Positions 10,631-19,838 of a DNA stretch of 63,324 nt are shown one piece after another. This stretch comes from an uncultured Lysobacterales bacterium (GTDB lineage Bacteria > Pseudomonadota > Gammaproteobacteria > Xanthomonadales > Xanthomonadaceae). Positions within the stretch are counted from its first letter, which is position 1, and each line of letters opens with the position of its first letter. The DNA is taken from contig CAMPJI010000005.1 in assembly GCA_946886865.1 (NCBI GenBank), positions 1 through 63,324 on the forward strand, written 5' to 3'. The translations under genes were made by a program, and so were the position numbers. The notes beneath the pieces are model-generated. The model searched no databases and was not told the origin of the DNA. It was given only the letters and a program-made list of their open reading frames with translations.

Positions 10631-10726
10631 GCATCACCTCCTGCGCCGATTATGGCGGTGGACGACTGCCCGCAACCTGCGCCGGGCGGTATGCTTCGCC
10701 GACTCGACAACAAGGAGGTCGCGAGG

Positions 10727-11566
10727 ATGGCACGTACATGGTTGGGTTTCCTGCTGGCGGTCGTAACGCTTCCGGCCTTTGCCGGTGGTCCGGGCGCGGT
10801 GCGCAAGCAGGTCGAGTCAAGCATGCTGGTGACGGGCACGATCTCCATCAATGCCGATGGCAGCGTGGCCAGCCATGCCCTAGAGCAACCGGACAGGCTT
10901 CCGCCCGGCGTAGTGGACCTGGTCACCCGAGGCGTGCAGGCGTGGCGATTCGAGCCTATCCAGTTACGCGAGGGTGAGGCTCACTCACGCGCCGTCATGA
11001 GCGTGCGGGTGGTGGCCAAACGGGTTGATGAAGACAGCTTCATCGTAGAGATCCGCGGCGCGCGATTCAGCAACGCCCGGCCGGGAGAGTTTGTGACCGG
11101 AGACAAGATATCCCCTCCGGCGTATCCCCGTGGACTGGGGGCGTCTGGCGTTGGCGGCGAGGTGTACCTCATCGTCAAGGTCGGTCGATCCGGCGAGGTT
11201 GAAGATGTGGTTGCCGAACAGGTGAACCTGTTCACGCTCGGGAGCGAGTCGCAAATCGCCCGCTGGCGGGATCAACTGGCCAAGTCGGCGGTGCGCACGG
11301 CGAGGCAATGGACCTTCAATCCGCCCACGAAGGGTGCGTACGTGGATCGCCCTTTCTGGCTGGCCCGCGTCCCGGTGGCGTATCACGTGATGGGGCGTCA
11401 CCGCCAAGCCGAGTACGGGCAGTGGCAGGCCTATGTCCCCGGACCCCACTTGGACAATCCGTGGTTCCGCGACGAATCAGCCCCTGATGCCGACGCGATC
11501 GCGGCGGGCAACGTTCAGCCGGTCGACAACGCGTTCCGCTTGCTGACGCCCGTGCAAGAGGGCTAA
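10727..11566 (+). CDS. Exported protein with TonB C-terminal-like domain
   Basis: Periplasmic protein of 279 residues from ATG 10727. AAGGAGG lies about ten bases upstream and a -10-like TATGCT at 10690-10695. The signal peptide is MARTWLGFLLAVVTLPAFAGG. The middle (GGEVYLIVKVGRSGEVEDV, about residues 142-160, then VRTARQWTFNPPTKG) resembles the TonB C-terminal fold used by energy transducers. There is no N-terminal membrane anchor or Pro-rich linker, so it is not a normal TonB. A role in envelope binding is guesswork. There are no operon partners. Confidence 0.7.
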   Translation: MARTWLGFLLAVVTLPAFAGGPGAVRKQVESSMLVTGTISINADGSVASHALEQPDRLPPGVVDLVTRGVQAWRFEPIQLREGEAHSRAVMSVRVVAKRVDEDSFIVEIRGARFSNARPGEFVTGDKISPPAYPRGLGASGVGGEVYLIVKVGRSGEVEDVVAEQVNLFTLGSESQIARWRDQLAKSAVRTARQWTFNPPTKGAYVDRPFWLARVPVAYHVMGRHRQAEYGQWQAYVPGPHLDNPWFRDESAPDADAIAAGNVQPVDNAFRLLTPVQEG

Positions 11567-11592
11567 GTCCCACTCCGTGCCGGTAGAAAACA

Positions 11593-11617
11593 AGACGCCC
11601 CGGCGTACGGGGCGTCT
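11593..11617 (-). terminator. Hairpin terminator downstream of rho
   Basis: A perfect 10-base-pair stem (AGACGCCCCG / CGGGGCGTCT) with a five-base loop lies 21 bases after the rho stop. On the minus strand it is followed by TTGTTTTC, so it reads as an intrinsic terminator for rho. It lacks a U tract in the other direction. Confidence 0.8.
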
Positions 11618-11637
11618 ATTCGAGCGAACGCGCCTGA

Positions 11638-13386
11638 TCAGCGCTTCATCGAACTGAAGAACTCGTCGTTGGACTTGGTGGTCTTCATCTTGTCCAGCAG
11701 GAACTCCATCGCGCCGATCTCGTCCATGCCGTGCAGCAGCTTGCGCAGGATCCAGATCTTCTGCAGCAGCTCGGGCTCGATCAGCAGGTCTTCGCGGCGG
11801 GTGCCGGAGCGGTTGATGTCGATGGCCGGGTAGACGCGCTTCTCGGCGATGCGGCGGTTGAGGTGCACCTCGGAGTTGCCGGTGCCCTTGAACTCCTCGT
11901 AGATCACCTCGTCCATCTTGCTGCCGGTGTCGATCAGCGCGGTGGCGATGATGGTCAGGCTGCCGCCTTCCTCGACGTTGCGGGCCGCGCCGAAGAAACG
12001 CTTCGGGCGGTGCAGCGCGTTGGCGTCGACGCCGCCGGTCAGCACCTTGCCGGAGCTGGGCACGACGTTGTTGTAGGCACGCGCCAGGCGGGTGATGGAG
12101 TCGAGCAGGATCACCACGTCCTTCTTGTGCTCGACCAGGCGCTTGGCGCGCTCGATCACCATCTCGGCGACCTGCACGTGGCGGCCGGCGGGTTCGTCGA
12201 ACGTCGAGGACACGACCTCGCCGCGCACGGTGCGCTGCATCTCGGTCACTTCCTCGGGCCGCTCGTCGACCAGCAGTACGATCAGGTGCACGTCCGGGTG
12301 GTTGGACGTGATGGCGGTGGCGACCTGCTGCATCAGCATGGTCTTGCCGGCCTTGGGCGGCGACACGATCAGCGCGCGCTGGCCCTTGCCCTGCGGGGCC
12401 ATCAGGTCGAGGATGCGGCCGGTGATGTCCTCGGTGCTGCCGTCGCCGCGCTCGAGCTTGAACTTGCGGCGCGGGAACAGCGGGGTGAGGTTCTCGAACA
12501 GCGTCTTGTTCTTGGACGCCTCCAGCGGCTCGCCGTTGATGGTGTCGACCACCGACAGCGCGAAGTAGCGCTCGCCGTCCTTCGGCCAGCGGATGCGGCC
12601 GGACAGGTGGTCGCCGGTGCGCAGGTTGAAGCGGCGGATCTGGCTGGGCGAGATGTAGACGTCGTCCGGGCCGGCCAGGTAGCTGGCCTCGGCCGCGCGC
12701 AGGAAGCCGAAGCCGTCGGGCAGGATTTCCAGCACGCCGTCGGCGGCCACGCCCTCGCCATGACGGGTCAACACCTTCAGGACGGCGAAGATGACGTCCT
12801 GCTTGCGGGCGCGGGCGACGCCCTCGGAGATGTTCAGCTGCTCGGCAATCTCCAGCAGCTTGTGCGCCGGCATGCGCTTGAGGTCGCCCAGCGAGTACAC
12901 CGGGAAGCCCTCGGGCACCTGCGGGTTGGCGCGCGGGACGAAGTTCTCGTTGCCGCCGTCGTCGCTGGGCATGCCGTCGCGGTTGCCGCCACCACCGCCA
13001 CCGCGGTTGCGGTCGCGCCGGTTGCGGAAGCGCTCACGGCGGTTGCCGCGCGGGCCGCCGTCGTTGCCATCGCGATCGCCGCGCGGACCGCCGTCGTTCT
13101 GGCCGCCGCCAGACGGCTGTCCGCCCGACGGGCCTTCAGCCGGCTTGCCGGCGTCGGCCGCGCGCGGGGCGTCGGACCTGGCGTTGTCGGAGCGGGGCTC
13201 GCCGCGGGGCGCCTCGGACGGCGCGGGCGCGTCGGCCTTGGGGGCATCGGACTTGGCGGGCGCGGTATCGCCGCGTGGCGCGGTATCGGCAGGCGGGGCG
13301 GCGGGCGCGGCGTCGGCCTTGGGGGCACGCGGTTTGCGCACGCGCTTTTCGGCGCTGTCGCCGGCGTCGGGGGTCTGGTCGGACAA
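11638..13386 (-). CDS. rho: Transcription termination factor Rho with long disordered N-terminal extension
   Basis: Hexameric RNA-dependent ATPase that ends transcription. The best start is TTG at 13386 (protein begins [13 protein letters not shown]), with GAGGA about nine bases upstream; an ATG at 13422 has no ribosome site. The protein has 582 residues against about 419 in enteric Rho. Residues 1 to about 160 are Ala/Pro/Lys then Gly/Asn/Arg-rich ([18 protein letters not shown]). The conserved part then begins (SLGDLKRM). It has the cold-shock RNA-binding fold with DGFGFLR, the P-loop [10 protein letters not shown], and [15 protein letters not shown]. trxA lies upstream on the same strand. 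The core is certain; the exact start is not. Confidence 0.96.
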   Translation of the reverse strand: MSDQTPDAGDSAEKRVRKPRAPKADAAPAAPPADTAPRGDTAPAKSDAPKADAPAPSEAPRGEPRSDNARSDAPRAADAGKPAEGPSGGQPSGGGQNDGGPRGDRDGNDGGPRGNRRERFRNRRDRNRGGGGGGNRDGMPSDDGGNENFVPRANPQVPEGFPVYSLGDLKRMPAHKLLEIAEQLNISEGVARARKQDVIFAVLKVLTRHGEGVAADGVLEILPDGFGFLRAAEASYLAGPDDVYISPSQIRRFNLRTGDHLSGRIRWPKDGERYFALSVVDTINGEPLEASKNKTLFENLTPLFPRRKFKLERGDGSTEDITGRILDLMAPQGKGQRALIVSPPKAGKTMLMQQVATAITSNHPDVHLIVLLVDERPEEVTEMQRTVRGEVVSSTFDEPAGRHVQVAEMVIERAKRLVEHKKDVVILLDSITRLARAYNNVVPSSGKVLTGGVDANALHRPKRFFGAARNVEEGGSLTIIATALIDTGSKMDEVIYEEFKGTGNSEVHLNRRIAEKRVYPAIDINRSGTRREDLLIEPELLQKIWILRKLLHGMDEIGAMEFLLDKMKTTKSNDEFFSSMKR

Positions 13387-13669
13387 GCAGGAATTCCTCG
13401 CTAAGCGGCGAGCGCCCGCCATGGGGCGAGCGGGACGTCAGGGACGTGATGATCGAGAAGGGTGCGGCGCCGGGCGGCGGGACGGTGGTCTGTCGCGCCG
13501 GTCAACGGGTACGCCGGTGGCGGGAAACTAGCACTGCCGGTGGCCGGCAGCAAGCGGGGACGTGAACGGCAGGGGGTTGGCAGGCGTCGCTGGGAACGAC
13601 CCGGGACGGCTGCGTGCCCCGGGGAACCCGTAGCGGGCGAGGGCGCAGGTGCGCACCCGCCCTGCCGAT

Positions 13670-13999
13670 TCAGGCGATCGCCTTGTCCAGCATCTGGCTC
13701 AGCTGGGCCTTGCCGACCGCGCCGATCTGGGTGGCCTGGACCTGGCCGTCCTTGAACAGCAGCAGCATCGGGATCGAGCGCACGTGGTATTTCATGGCCG
13801 TGGTGCGGTTGTGGTCGACGTTGACCTTGGCAATCTTGACCCGGCCGTCGTACGCCTCGGCCAGTTCGTCCAGGGCCGGTGCGATCATCTTGCAGGGCCC
13901 GCACCACTCGGCCCAGAAATCGACCAGGACGGGTTCGGAGGACTGCAGCACGGCGCTGTCGAAATCGGCATCGCCGACATGCATCACTTTCTCGCTCAC
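13670..13999 (-). CDS. trxA: Thioredoxin 1
   Basis: Cytoplasmic disulfide reductase of 109 residues, full family length. The active site WCGPC (Cys33, Cys36), upstream FWAEW and the cis-Pro motif SIPML are all present. The order rho-trxA facing away from rhlB is a well-known proteobacterial arrangement and supports the call. The 283 bases between trxA and rho contain no gene that I can see. Confidence 0.98.
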   Translation of the reverse strand: MSEKVMHVGDADFDSAVLQSSEPVLVDFWAEWCGPCKMIAPALDELAEAYDGRVKIAKVNVDHNRTTAMKYHVRSIPMLLLFKDGQVQATQIGAVGKAQLSQMLDKAIA

Positions 14000-14225
14000 G
14001 GGAGGCTCCTGCGGTGCGGTTCTGGGGTGGCGGGTCGGCCGCGGCGACCGCCCGGCGCGGGGCCGGACGTGCCAGTGCGCTAAACTGGGGCGTTTCGCGG
14101 GGCCCTCAAGGCGCCGCGCCTGCGGTCAGGACGCAACTGGCCGACCCCCGGCAGTCTGCGTGGCCCGTGCCGGCCGTGCAAGCGCCCACCACTGCGCGCC
14201 ACCGCGCGCCGGATACCTGAACCGC

Positions 14226-16004
14226 ATGAGCGACAAACCCCTGACCGACATCACGTTCGACTCGTTCGAACTGCACCCCACCCTGCTGGCCGGCCTGGAG
14301 GCCGCCGGCTTTACCCGCTGCACCCCGATCCAGGCCATGACCCTGCCGGTGGCGCTCAAGGGCGGCGACGTCGCCGGCCAGGCGCAGACCGGCACCGGCA
14401 AGACGCTCGCCTTCCTGGTCGCGGTGATGAACCGCCTGCTGACGCAGCCGGCGCTGGCCGAGCGCAAGCCCGAAGACCCGCGCGCCCTGATCCTGGCGCC
14501 GACGCGCGAGCTGGCGATCCAGATCCACAAGGACGCGGTGAAGTTCGGCGCCGACCTCGGCCTGAAGTTCGCGCTCGTCTACGGCGGCGTCGACTACGAC
14601 AAGCAGCGCGCGCTGCTGCAGGAAGGCGCCGACGTCATCATCGCCACGCCCGGACGCCTGATCGACTACGTCAAGCAGCACAAGGTCGTGTCGCTGCACG
14701 CCTGCGAGATGTGCGTGCTGGACGAGGCCGATCGCATGTTCGACCTGGGCTTCATCAAGGACATCCGCTTCCTGCTGCGCCGGATGCCGGCGCGCACCAC
14801 GCGCCAGACGCTGCTGTTCTCGGCCACCCTCAGCCACCGCGTGCTGGAGCTGGCCTACGAGCACATGAACGAGCCGCAGAAGCTGGTGGTCGAAACCGAG
14901 ACCATCACCGCGTCGCGTGTGCGCCAGAAGCTGTACTACCCCGCGGACGAGGAAAAGCTGCCGCTGCTGCTGGGCCTGCTGTCGCGCAGCGAGGGCGCAC
15001 GCACCATGGTGTTCGTCAACACCAAGGCGTTCGTGGAGCGCGTGGCGCGGTCGCTGGAGCGTGCCGGCTACCGCGTCGGCGTGCTGAGCGGCGACGTGCC
15101 GCAGAAGAAGCGCGAGTCGCTGCTGAAGAAGTTCCAGGCCGGCCAGCTGGAGATCCTGGTGGCGACCGACGTCGCCGCGCGAGGCCTGCACATCGACGGC
15201 GTCAGCCACGTCTACAACTACGACCTGCCGTTCGACGCCGAGGACTACGTGCACCGCATCGGCCGCACCGCGCGCCTGGGCGCCGAGGGCGATGCGATCA
15301 GCTTTGCTTGCGAGCGCTACGCGATGGGCCTGCCGGACATCGAGGCCTACATCGACCAGAAGCTGCCGTCCGAGCCGGTCACCGCCGAGCTGCTGAAGGC
15401 GCTGCCGCGCACCCCGCGCGCCGTGCCCGAGGGCAGCGAGGGCGACGACTCCGAGAGCATCGGCGAAATCTTCAAGGAAGCCCGCGAGCAGCGCGCGGCC
15501 GACGAGGAACGTCGCGGCGGTGGGCGTCGTGGCCCCGGCGGAAGTGCCGGCGGTCGTGGCCGCAGCGGCGAGCGCCGCAGTGAGGGCGGTGCGCCGCGTC
15601 CGCGTCGTCCGCGCCGCGACGAAGGCGCTACCGCTGCGGCCGCCGGTGCCGAGACGGGTGTCGCCGAAGCCCGCGCGCCGCGTCCGCAGACCGCGGTCAC
15701 GGCGCCCGATGCCGCGCCTGCAACAGGCGACGACGCCGCGCGTCCGCCGCGCAAGCGCCGCCGCCGCCGCGGTGGCCGCAAGCTGGCCGAGGGCGAGGCG
15801 GCGACGCCTGCAGCAGCCGGCAACGCCGCGCCTGCAACCGCACCGGCCCCGCGCCGGTCCGGCCCGACCCAGGTCAACGCCCGCAAGGCGCAGGCCGGGG
15901 CGCCGGCCGCACCGACCCCGCCCGGCGACAAGCCCGGTTTGCTGGGTCGCATCGGCCGCGGACTGAAGTCGCTGGTGACCCGCGCGCCGCGCTCGCAGCA
16001 CTGA
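14226..16004 (+). CDS. rhlB: ATP-dependent RNA helicase RhlB
   Basis: DEAD-box helicase, in enterics the helicase of the RNase E degradosome. It has 592 residues from ATG 14226. Motifs in order: Q motif ([13 protein letters not shown]), [47 protein letters not shown] and [10 protein letters not shown]. From about residue 400 the protein is an Arg/Gly/Ala-rich tail ([18 protein letters not shown] and more) of nearly 190 residues, ending in a short basic segment [21 protein letters not shown] -10-like box lies at 14081-14086. It is divergent from trxA. Confidence 0.95.
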   Translation: MSDKPLTDITFDSFELHPTLLAGLEAAGFTRCTPIQAMTLPVALKGGDVAGQAQTGTGKTLAFLVAVMNRLLTQPALAERKPEDPRALILAPTRELAIQIHKDAVKFGADLGLKFALVYGGVDYDKQRALLQEGADVIIATPGRLIDYVKQHKVVSLHACEMCVLDEADRMFDLGFIKDIRFLLRRMPARTTRQTLLFSATLSHRVLELAYEHMNEPQKLVVETETITASRVRQKLYYPADEEKLPLLLGLLSRSEGARTMVFVNTKAFVERVARSLERAGYRVGVLSGDVPQKKRESLLKKFQAGQLEILVATDVAARGLHIDGVSHVYNYDLPFDAEDYVHRIGRTARLGAEGDAISFACERYAMGLPDIEAYIDQKLPSEPVTAELLKALPRTPRAVPEGSEGDDSESIGEIFKEAREQRAADEERRGGGRRGPGGSAGGRGRSGERRSEGGAPRPRRPRRDEGATAAAAGAETGVAEARAPRPQTAVTAPDAAPATGDDAARPPRKRRRRRGGRKLAEGEAATPAAAGNAAPATAPAPRRSGPTQVNARKAQAGAPAAPTPPGDKPGLLGRIGRGLKSLVTRAPRSQH

Positions 16005-16037
16005 CGCGGGGCCGCCGCGGCGGCCCTCGCGCGCCTG

Positions 16038-16066
16038 ACGGCCGGTCGATGCCATCGACCGGCCGT
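16038..16066 (+). terminator. Stem-loop after rhlB
   Basis: Perfect 13-base-pair stem ACGGCCGGTCGAT / ATCGACCGGCCGT with a three-base loop, 34 bases after the rhlB stop and followed by ATACGTTT. The U run is weak, so termination is likely but not certain. Confidence 0.6.
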
Positions 16067-16170
16067 ATACGTTTCCAGGGAACGGATTTCTCCATCGCAC
16101 CGGCAAGGCATCGGCGCGCGTTTCCATCTGCGATACTCGCCGCTCCCCGATGCCGGACCGCCCACCGTCC

Positions 16171-16857
16171 ATGCCCGTCCTTCGCTTTGACAACGTCAGC
16201 AAGCAGTACGCCGGCGGCCGCACGGCCCTGAGCGAGGTGACGTTCGAAGTCGACACCGGCGAGATGCTGTTCGTGACCGGGCACTCCGGCGCCGGCAAGA
16301 GCACCCTGCTCAAGCTGATCCACCTCTCCGAGCGCGCCAGCCGCGGCACGGTGCTGTTCAACGAGCGCAACCTGCGCAATGTGCGGGGCCGCCAGGTCGC
16401 CATGCACCGGCGCGAGGTCGGCGTCGTGTTCCAGGACCACCGCCTGCTGGCCGATCGCAGCGTCGCCGACAACGTCGGGCTGCCGCTGCTGCTGCGCGGC
16501 ACCGCCCGCGCGGAGATCGGCAAGCGCGTGCGCGTGGCACTGGAGAAGGTCGCGCTGGCCGACCGCGGCGACGCGCTGCCGACGCAACTGTCGGCGGGGG
16601 AACAGCAGCGCGTCGGCATCGCGCGCGCGCTGGTCACCGAACCGCGCCTGCTGGTGGCCGACGAACCCACGGGCAACCTCGACCCCACCCTGTCGGCCGA
16701 GATCCTGGCGCTGCTGGAGGCGCTGCCCGAGCGTGGCACCAGCGTGCTGGTCGCCAGCCACGACCTGGCGCTGGTCAAGCGCATGCGCAAGCGCGTGCTG
16801 GTGCTGGGCGACGGCCGCTTGCTGGACGACATCCGCCCGGAGGACCTGGCGGAATGA
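16171..16857 (+). CDS. ftsE: Cell division ATP-binding protein FtsE
   Basis: ABC ATPase that with FtsX controls septal peptidoglycan hydrolases. Start ATG 16171 gives MPVLRFDNVSKQYAGG and 228 residues; an in-frame ATG at 16150 would add seven. Walker A is GHSGAGKS and Walker B is LLVADEPTGNLD. The signature reads LSAGEQQRVGIARAL, where most relatives have LSGGEQQ. GATACT (16132-16137) preceded by TG could be an extended -10. The gene overlaps ftsX by four bases (ATGA). Confidence 0.96.
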   Translation: MPVLRFDNVSKQYAGGRTALSEVTFEVDTGEMLFVTGHSGAGKSTLLKLIHLSERASRGTVLFNERNLRNVRGRQVAMHRREVGVVFQDHRLLADRSVADNVGLPLLLRGTARAEIGKRVRVALEKVALADRGDALPTQLSAGEQQRVGIARALVTEPRLLVADEPTGNLDPTLSAEILALLEALPERGTSVLVASHDLALVKRMRKRVLVLGDGRLLDDIRPEDLAE

Positions 16858-17819
16858 CCGCAACGGCCACCCAAAAGGTCGCGCCGCGCAGCCGTTCCCG
16901 CGTCGGCGCATGGCTGGACCACCACGCCTACAGTTTCGTGGCCAGCATTGGCCGCATGCTGGGCAAGCCCTGGGCAACACTGCTCACCGTGGGCGTGATG
17001 GCAGTGGCACTGGCATTGCCGCTGGGCCTGTGGGGCGCACTGTCCAATGTCGAGCGGCTGGCGGGCGACGTACGCCAGTCGCGCCAGGTCAGCGTGTTCC
17101 TGAAACAGGACGTCGAAGCCGGGCGCGCCACGGCACTGGCCGACACGCTGCGTGCCGACGCGGATGTCGCGGCGGTCGAACTGCGCACGCCCGATGAGGG
17201 CCTGGCCGAGTTGCGCGAGCGCGGCGGACTGGGTGAGGCGGTGGACGCGCTGGAGGGCCTCGGCCTGGACGAGAACCCGCTGCCGCACCTGCTGCTGGTG
17301 ACGCCGGCCGGCGACGAGCGCGTGCTCGCCGAGCGCCTGCAGTCGCTGCCCGAAGCCGATGTCGTCCAGCACGATGCGGCGTGGCGCGAGCGCCTGGACG
17401 GCTGGCTGCGCTTCGGCCTCCGGCTATCGGCCGTGCTGGCTGCGCTGCTGGGGCTGGGCGCGGTGCTGGTGGTCGGCAACACGGTGCGCCTGGATATCCA
17501 GCAGCGGCGCGACGAGATCGGCGTGCTGCAGTTGCTGGGCGCCACCGACGGCTTTATCCGGCGGCCGTTCCTGTACCTGGGGGCGTGGTACGGCCTGGCC
17601 GCGGGGGCGTTGGCCCTGGTGCTGCTGACCGTCACCCAGCTCGCGCTGCGTGCGCCATTGGCCGAACTGGCGGCCAGCTACGGCAGCGACTTCGCGCTGC
17701 GCGGGTTCGGGCCGCTGCACGTGCTGGCCATCGTGCTGGGCGCGGCCGCACTGGGCTGGCTGGGTGCGGGCCTCGTGACCGGCCATTACCTGCGCCAGAC
17801 GCGCCCCACCGACACCTGA
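16854..17819 (+). CDS. ftsX: Cell division protein FtsX (permease-like)
   Basis: Inner-membrane partner of FtsE, 321 residues. A cytoplasmic N-terminus precedes TM1 (about 36-58). A periplasmic domain of about 110 residues follows, containing RQVSVFLKQDV, and then three helices in the C-terminal half (about 180-210, 235-260, 280-308). RRDEIGVLQLLGAT before the third helix is typical of the family. The ATGA overlap with ftsE indicates coupled translation. ftsY, usually upstream in enterics, is not here. Confidence 0.95.
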   Translation: MTATATQKVAPRSRSRVGAWLDHHAYSFVASIGRMLGKPWATLLTVGVMAVALALPLGLWGALSNVERLAGDVRQSRQVSVFLKQDVEAGRATALADTLRADADVAAVELRTPDEGLAELRERGGLGEAVDALEGLGLDENPLPHLLLVTPAGDERVLAERLQSLPEADVVQHDAAWRERLDGWLRFGLRLSAVLAALLGLGAVLVVGNTVRLDIQQRRDEIGVLQLLGATDGFIRRPFLYLGAWYGLAAGALALVLLTVTQLALRAPLAELAASYGSDFALRGFGPLHVLAIVLGAAALGWLGAGLVTGHYLRQTRPTDT

Positions 17820-17827
17820 GCACCGCC

Positions 17828-18655
17828 GTGACCAACGAGACCTCCACGCTGCGCCATGTTGCCGCACCTGCCCCACGGGTGATGGTGGTGGACGGCAGCA
17901 AGCTGGTGCGCAAGCTGATCGGCGACGTGCTCCAGCGCGAGGTCGCCGACGTGGAGGTGGTGTCGTGCGGCAGCATCCGCGAGGCGCGCGACGCGCTGGA
18001 CGCCGGACCCGTCGACCTCGTCACCACGTCCCTGTCGCTGCCCGATGGCGACGGCATCGCGCTGGCGCGCAGCGTGCGCGAGGCCGCCGGCCAGCGTTAC
18101 GTCCCGATCATCGTGATCTCCGCCGACGCGCAGGCGCACCTGGAATCGCGCCGCTTCACCGAGGACGTCACCGACTACTTCGACAAGGCGCTGGGCCACA
18201 CCGCGCTGGCCGCCTTCATCCGCGGGTACGTGCAGCCGCAGCCGATCCCCGGTGCGCGGGTGCTGTATGTCGAGGACAGCAAGGTGGTCGCGCTGGCGAC
18301 CAAGCGCATGCTCGAGCGCCAGCAGCTCACCGTGCTGCACTTCGTCGGCGTCGAGGAAGCGCTCGAGTACCTGGAGCAGCACCGCCACCAGGACGACATC
18401 GGCACCGACCTGGTGCTGACCGACGTCTACCTGAAGGGCGAACTGGAGGGCAGCGACCTGCTCGACCGGCTGCGCAACGACTTCGGTTACGGCAAGCGCC
18501 GCCTGCCGGTGCTGGTGATGACCGGTGACGCCAACCCCGACAACCAGTCCAACCTGCTGCGCGCCGGCGCCAACGACCTGGTGCTGAAGCCGATCGAGGA
18601 GCGCTTGCTGGTCACCAAGACGCTGTTCCAGCTGCGGCTTTCCAAGCTGCCCTGA
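17828..18655 (+). CDS. Two-receiver response regulator with degenerate first receiver
   Basis: A 275-residue protein made of two receiver domains (about 17-135 and 143-270) and no output domain. The start is GTG 17828, eight bases after the ftsX stop. In receiver 1 the second acidic residue is Gly (VVDGS) and the phospho-acceptor position reads TTSLSLPDGDG, with Ser68 where Asp should be. Receiver 2 keeps VEDS, Asp199 (LVLTDVYL), Thr in VMTGD and Lys254 (LKPI). It could act as a phosphorelay intermediate or by protein contact. No histidine kinase is adjacent. Confidence 0.85.
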   Translation: MTNETSTLRHVAAPAPRVMVVDGSKLVRKLIGDVLQREVADVEVVSCGSIREARDALDAGPVDLVTTSLSLPDGDGIALARSVREAAGQRYVPIIVISADAQAHLESRRFTEDVTDYFDKALGHTALAAFIRGYVQPQPIPGARVLYVEDSKVVALATKRMLERQQLTVLHFVGVEEALEYLEQHRHQDDIGTDLVLTDVYLKGELEGSDLLDRLRNDFGYGKRRLPVLVMTGDANPDNQSNLLRAGANDLVLKPIEERLLVTKTLFQLRLSKLP

Positions 18656-18720
18656 GCGCCGGGCGCCACGCGACGCTTCTGGCGACATGCCACCCGCCCG
18701 ACCGACAAGGAGTTCCATCG

Positions 18721-18993
18721 ATGGATCGCACCCAGGCCGAAACCGCCACGCAAGCGCTGCTTGATCCTGAACTGGAGGCACGCGAGTCCGACATGCATGC
18801 CAGGCAACGCCGGCAGGCACGTGCCCGCACGCAGCGCCGGCACGGGCTGTTCGCACTGGCCGGGTTTCTCCTCGCAGGCGGCATCGGCCTGTTCGTGTTC
18901 GAGCGCATCGGCGTGTACGGAATGATCGGCGCGTTCGCAGGCCTGCTGTGCGCGTACGCGTACGACCGGTTGCGGGGACTTCCCGGGTACTGA
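18721..18993 (+). CDS. Small two-helix membrane protein, function unknown
   Basis: A 90-residue protein, ATG 18721 with AAGGAG about nine bases upstream. The N-terminal half is charged ([22 protein letters not shown] written in part) and likely cytoplasmic. It is followed by two short hydrophobic helices (about 43-60 and 64-80) and RLRGLPGY at the end. It ends six bases before the likely ung start. I recognise no family. Confidence 0.75.
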   Translation: MDRTQAETATQALLDPELEARESDMHARQRRQARARTQRRHGLFALAGFLLAGGIGLFVFERIGVYGMIGAFAGLLCAYAYDRLRGLPGY

Positions 18994-18998
18994 TCTGC

Positions 18999-19706
18999 GT
19001 GGACAGCGACCGCATCCAGCTCGAAGCCTCCTGGAAGGCCCGTGTCGGCGACTACCTGCAGCGCGACGACATGCAGGCGCTGGCCGCGTACCTGCGCCAG
19101 CGCAAGGCCGACGGTGCGCGCATCTACCCGCCGGGTGCGGAGATCTTCGCCGCGTTCGAGGCCACGCCGTTCGATGCGGTGAAAGTGGTGGTGCTCGGCC
19201 AGGACCCGTACCACGGCGCCGGGCAGGCGCACGGGCTGTGTTTTTCGGTGCGCCCGGGCGTGGACGTGCCGCCGTCGCTGCTCAACATCTACAAGGAGCT
19301 GGAGCGCGACACCGGATTCGTCCGCCCGGACCACGGCTACCTGATGGACTGGGCGCGGCGTGGCGTGCTGCTGCTCAACAGCGTGCTGACGGTCGAGGCC
19401 GGCCAGGCCGGCAGCCACCAGGGCCGCGGCTGGGAAGGCTTCACCGACCATGTCGTGGACACGCTCAACCGCGAGCGCGAGGGGTTGGTGTTCCTGCTGT
19501 GGGGCAGCTACGCGCAGAAGAAGGGCGCGGTGATCGACACCGCCCGCCACCGCGTGCTCAAGGCGCCGCACCCGTCGCCGCTGTCGGCGCACCGCGGGTT
19601 CCTGGGTTGCGGGCATTTCTCAAAGGCCAACGAGTACCTGGCCCGCCGCGGGCTCAAGCCGATCGACTGGTCGCTGCCGCCCAAGGATGCCCTCGCCGTC
19701 GAGTGA
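18999..19706 (+). CDS. ung: Uracil-DNA glycosylase
   Basis: Base-excision repair enzyme that removes uracil from DNA. The likely start is GTG 18999 ([13 protein letters not shown]), giving 235 residues; no strong ribosome site is seen and translation may be coupled to the preceding gene. The catalytic motif GQDPYHG, the uracil-binding [10 protein letters not shown] and the Leu-loop [11 protein letters not shown] are present, identifying family 1 UNG. A repeat pair follows the stop. Confidence 0.96.
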   Translation: MDSDRIQLEASWKARVGDYLQRDDMQALAAYLRQRKADGARIYPPGAEIFAAFEATPFDAVKVVVLGQDPYHGAGQAHGLCFSVRPGVDVPPSLLNIYKELERDTGFVRPDHGYLMDWARRGVLLLNSVLTVEAGQAGSHQGRGWEGFTDHVVDTLNREREGLVFLLWGSYAQKKGAVIDTARHRVLKAPHPSPLSAHRGFLGCGHFSKANEYLARRGLKPIDWSLPPKDALAVE

Positions 19707-19732
19707 TGGGCTCGCGGTGGTCGGCAGCTTCT

Positions 19733-19811
19733 TGTAGGAGCGGCTTCAGCCGCGAACGCCACCTCATGGAAACCCCGCAAATTCACGATCGCGGCTGAAG
19801 CCGCTCCTGCA
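19733..19811. repeat. REP-like inverted pair (GTAGGAGCGGCTTCAG type)
   Basis: Two inverted copies (19733-19755 and 19789-19811, one mismatch) separated by 33 bases, between the convergent ends of ung and the glutathionyl-hydroquinone reductase gene. Each arm contains its own palindrome CGGCTTCAGCCG. The same unit recurs at four other places in this window. Confidence 0.9.
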
Positions 19812-19838
19812 GGGGCGCGGGTGTGATCGGCGACCTGC

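Noticed and set aside
14106..17372. Very long minus-strand frame across rhlB, ftsE and ftsX
   Set aside because: It is antisense to three recognised genes and has the composition of a shadow frame.
19707..19838. Possible small RNA gene between ung and the reductase gene
   Set aside because: The foldable sequence is entirely explained by the inverted repeat pair, and no promoter is visible.
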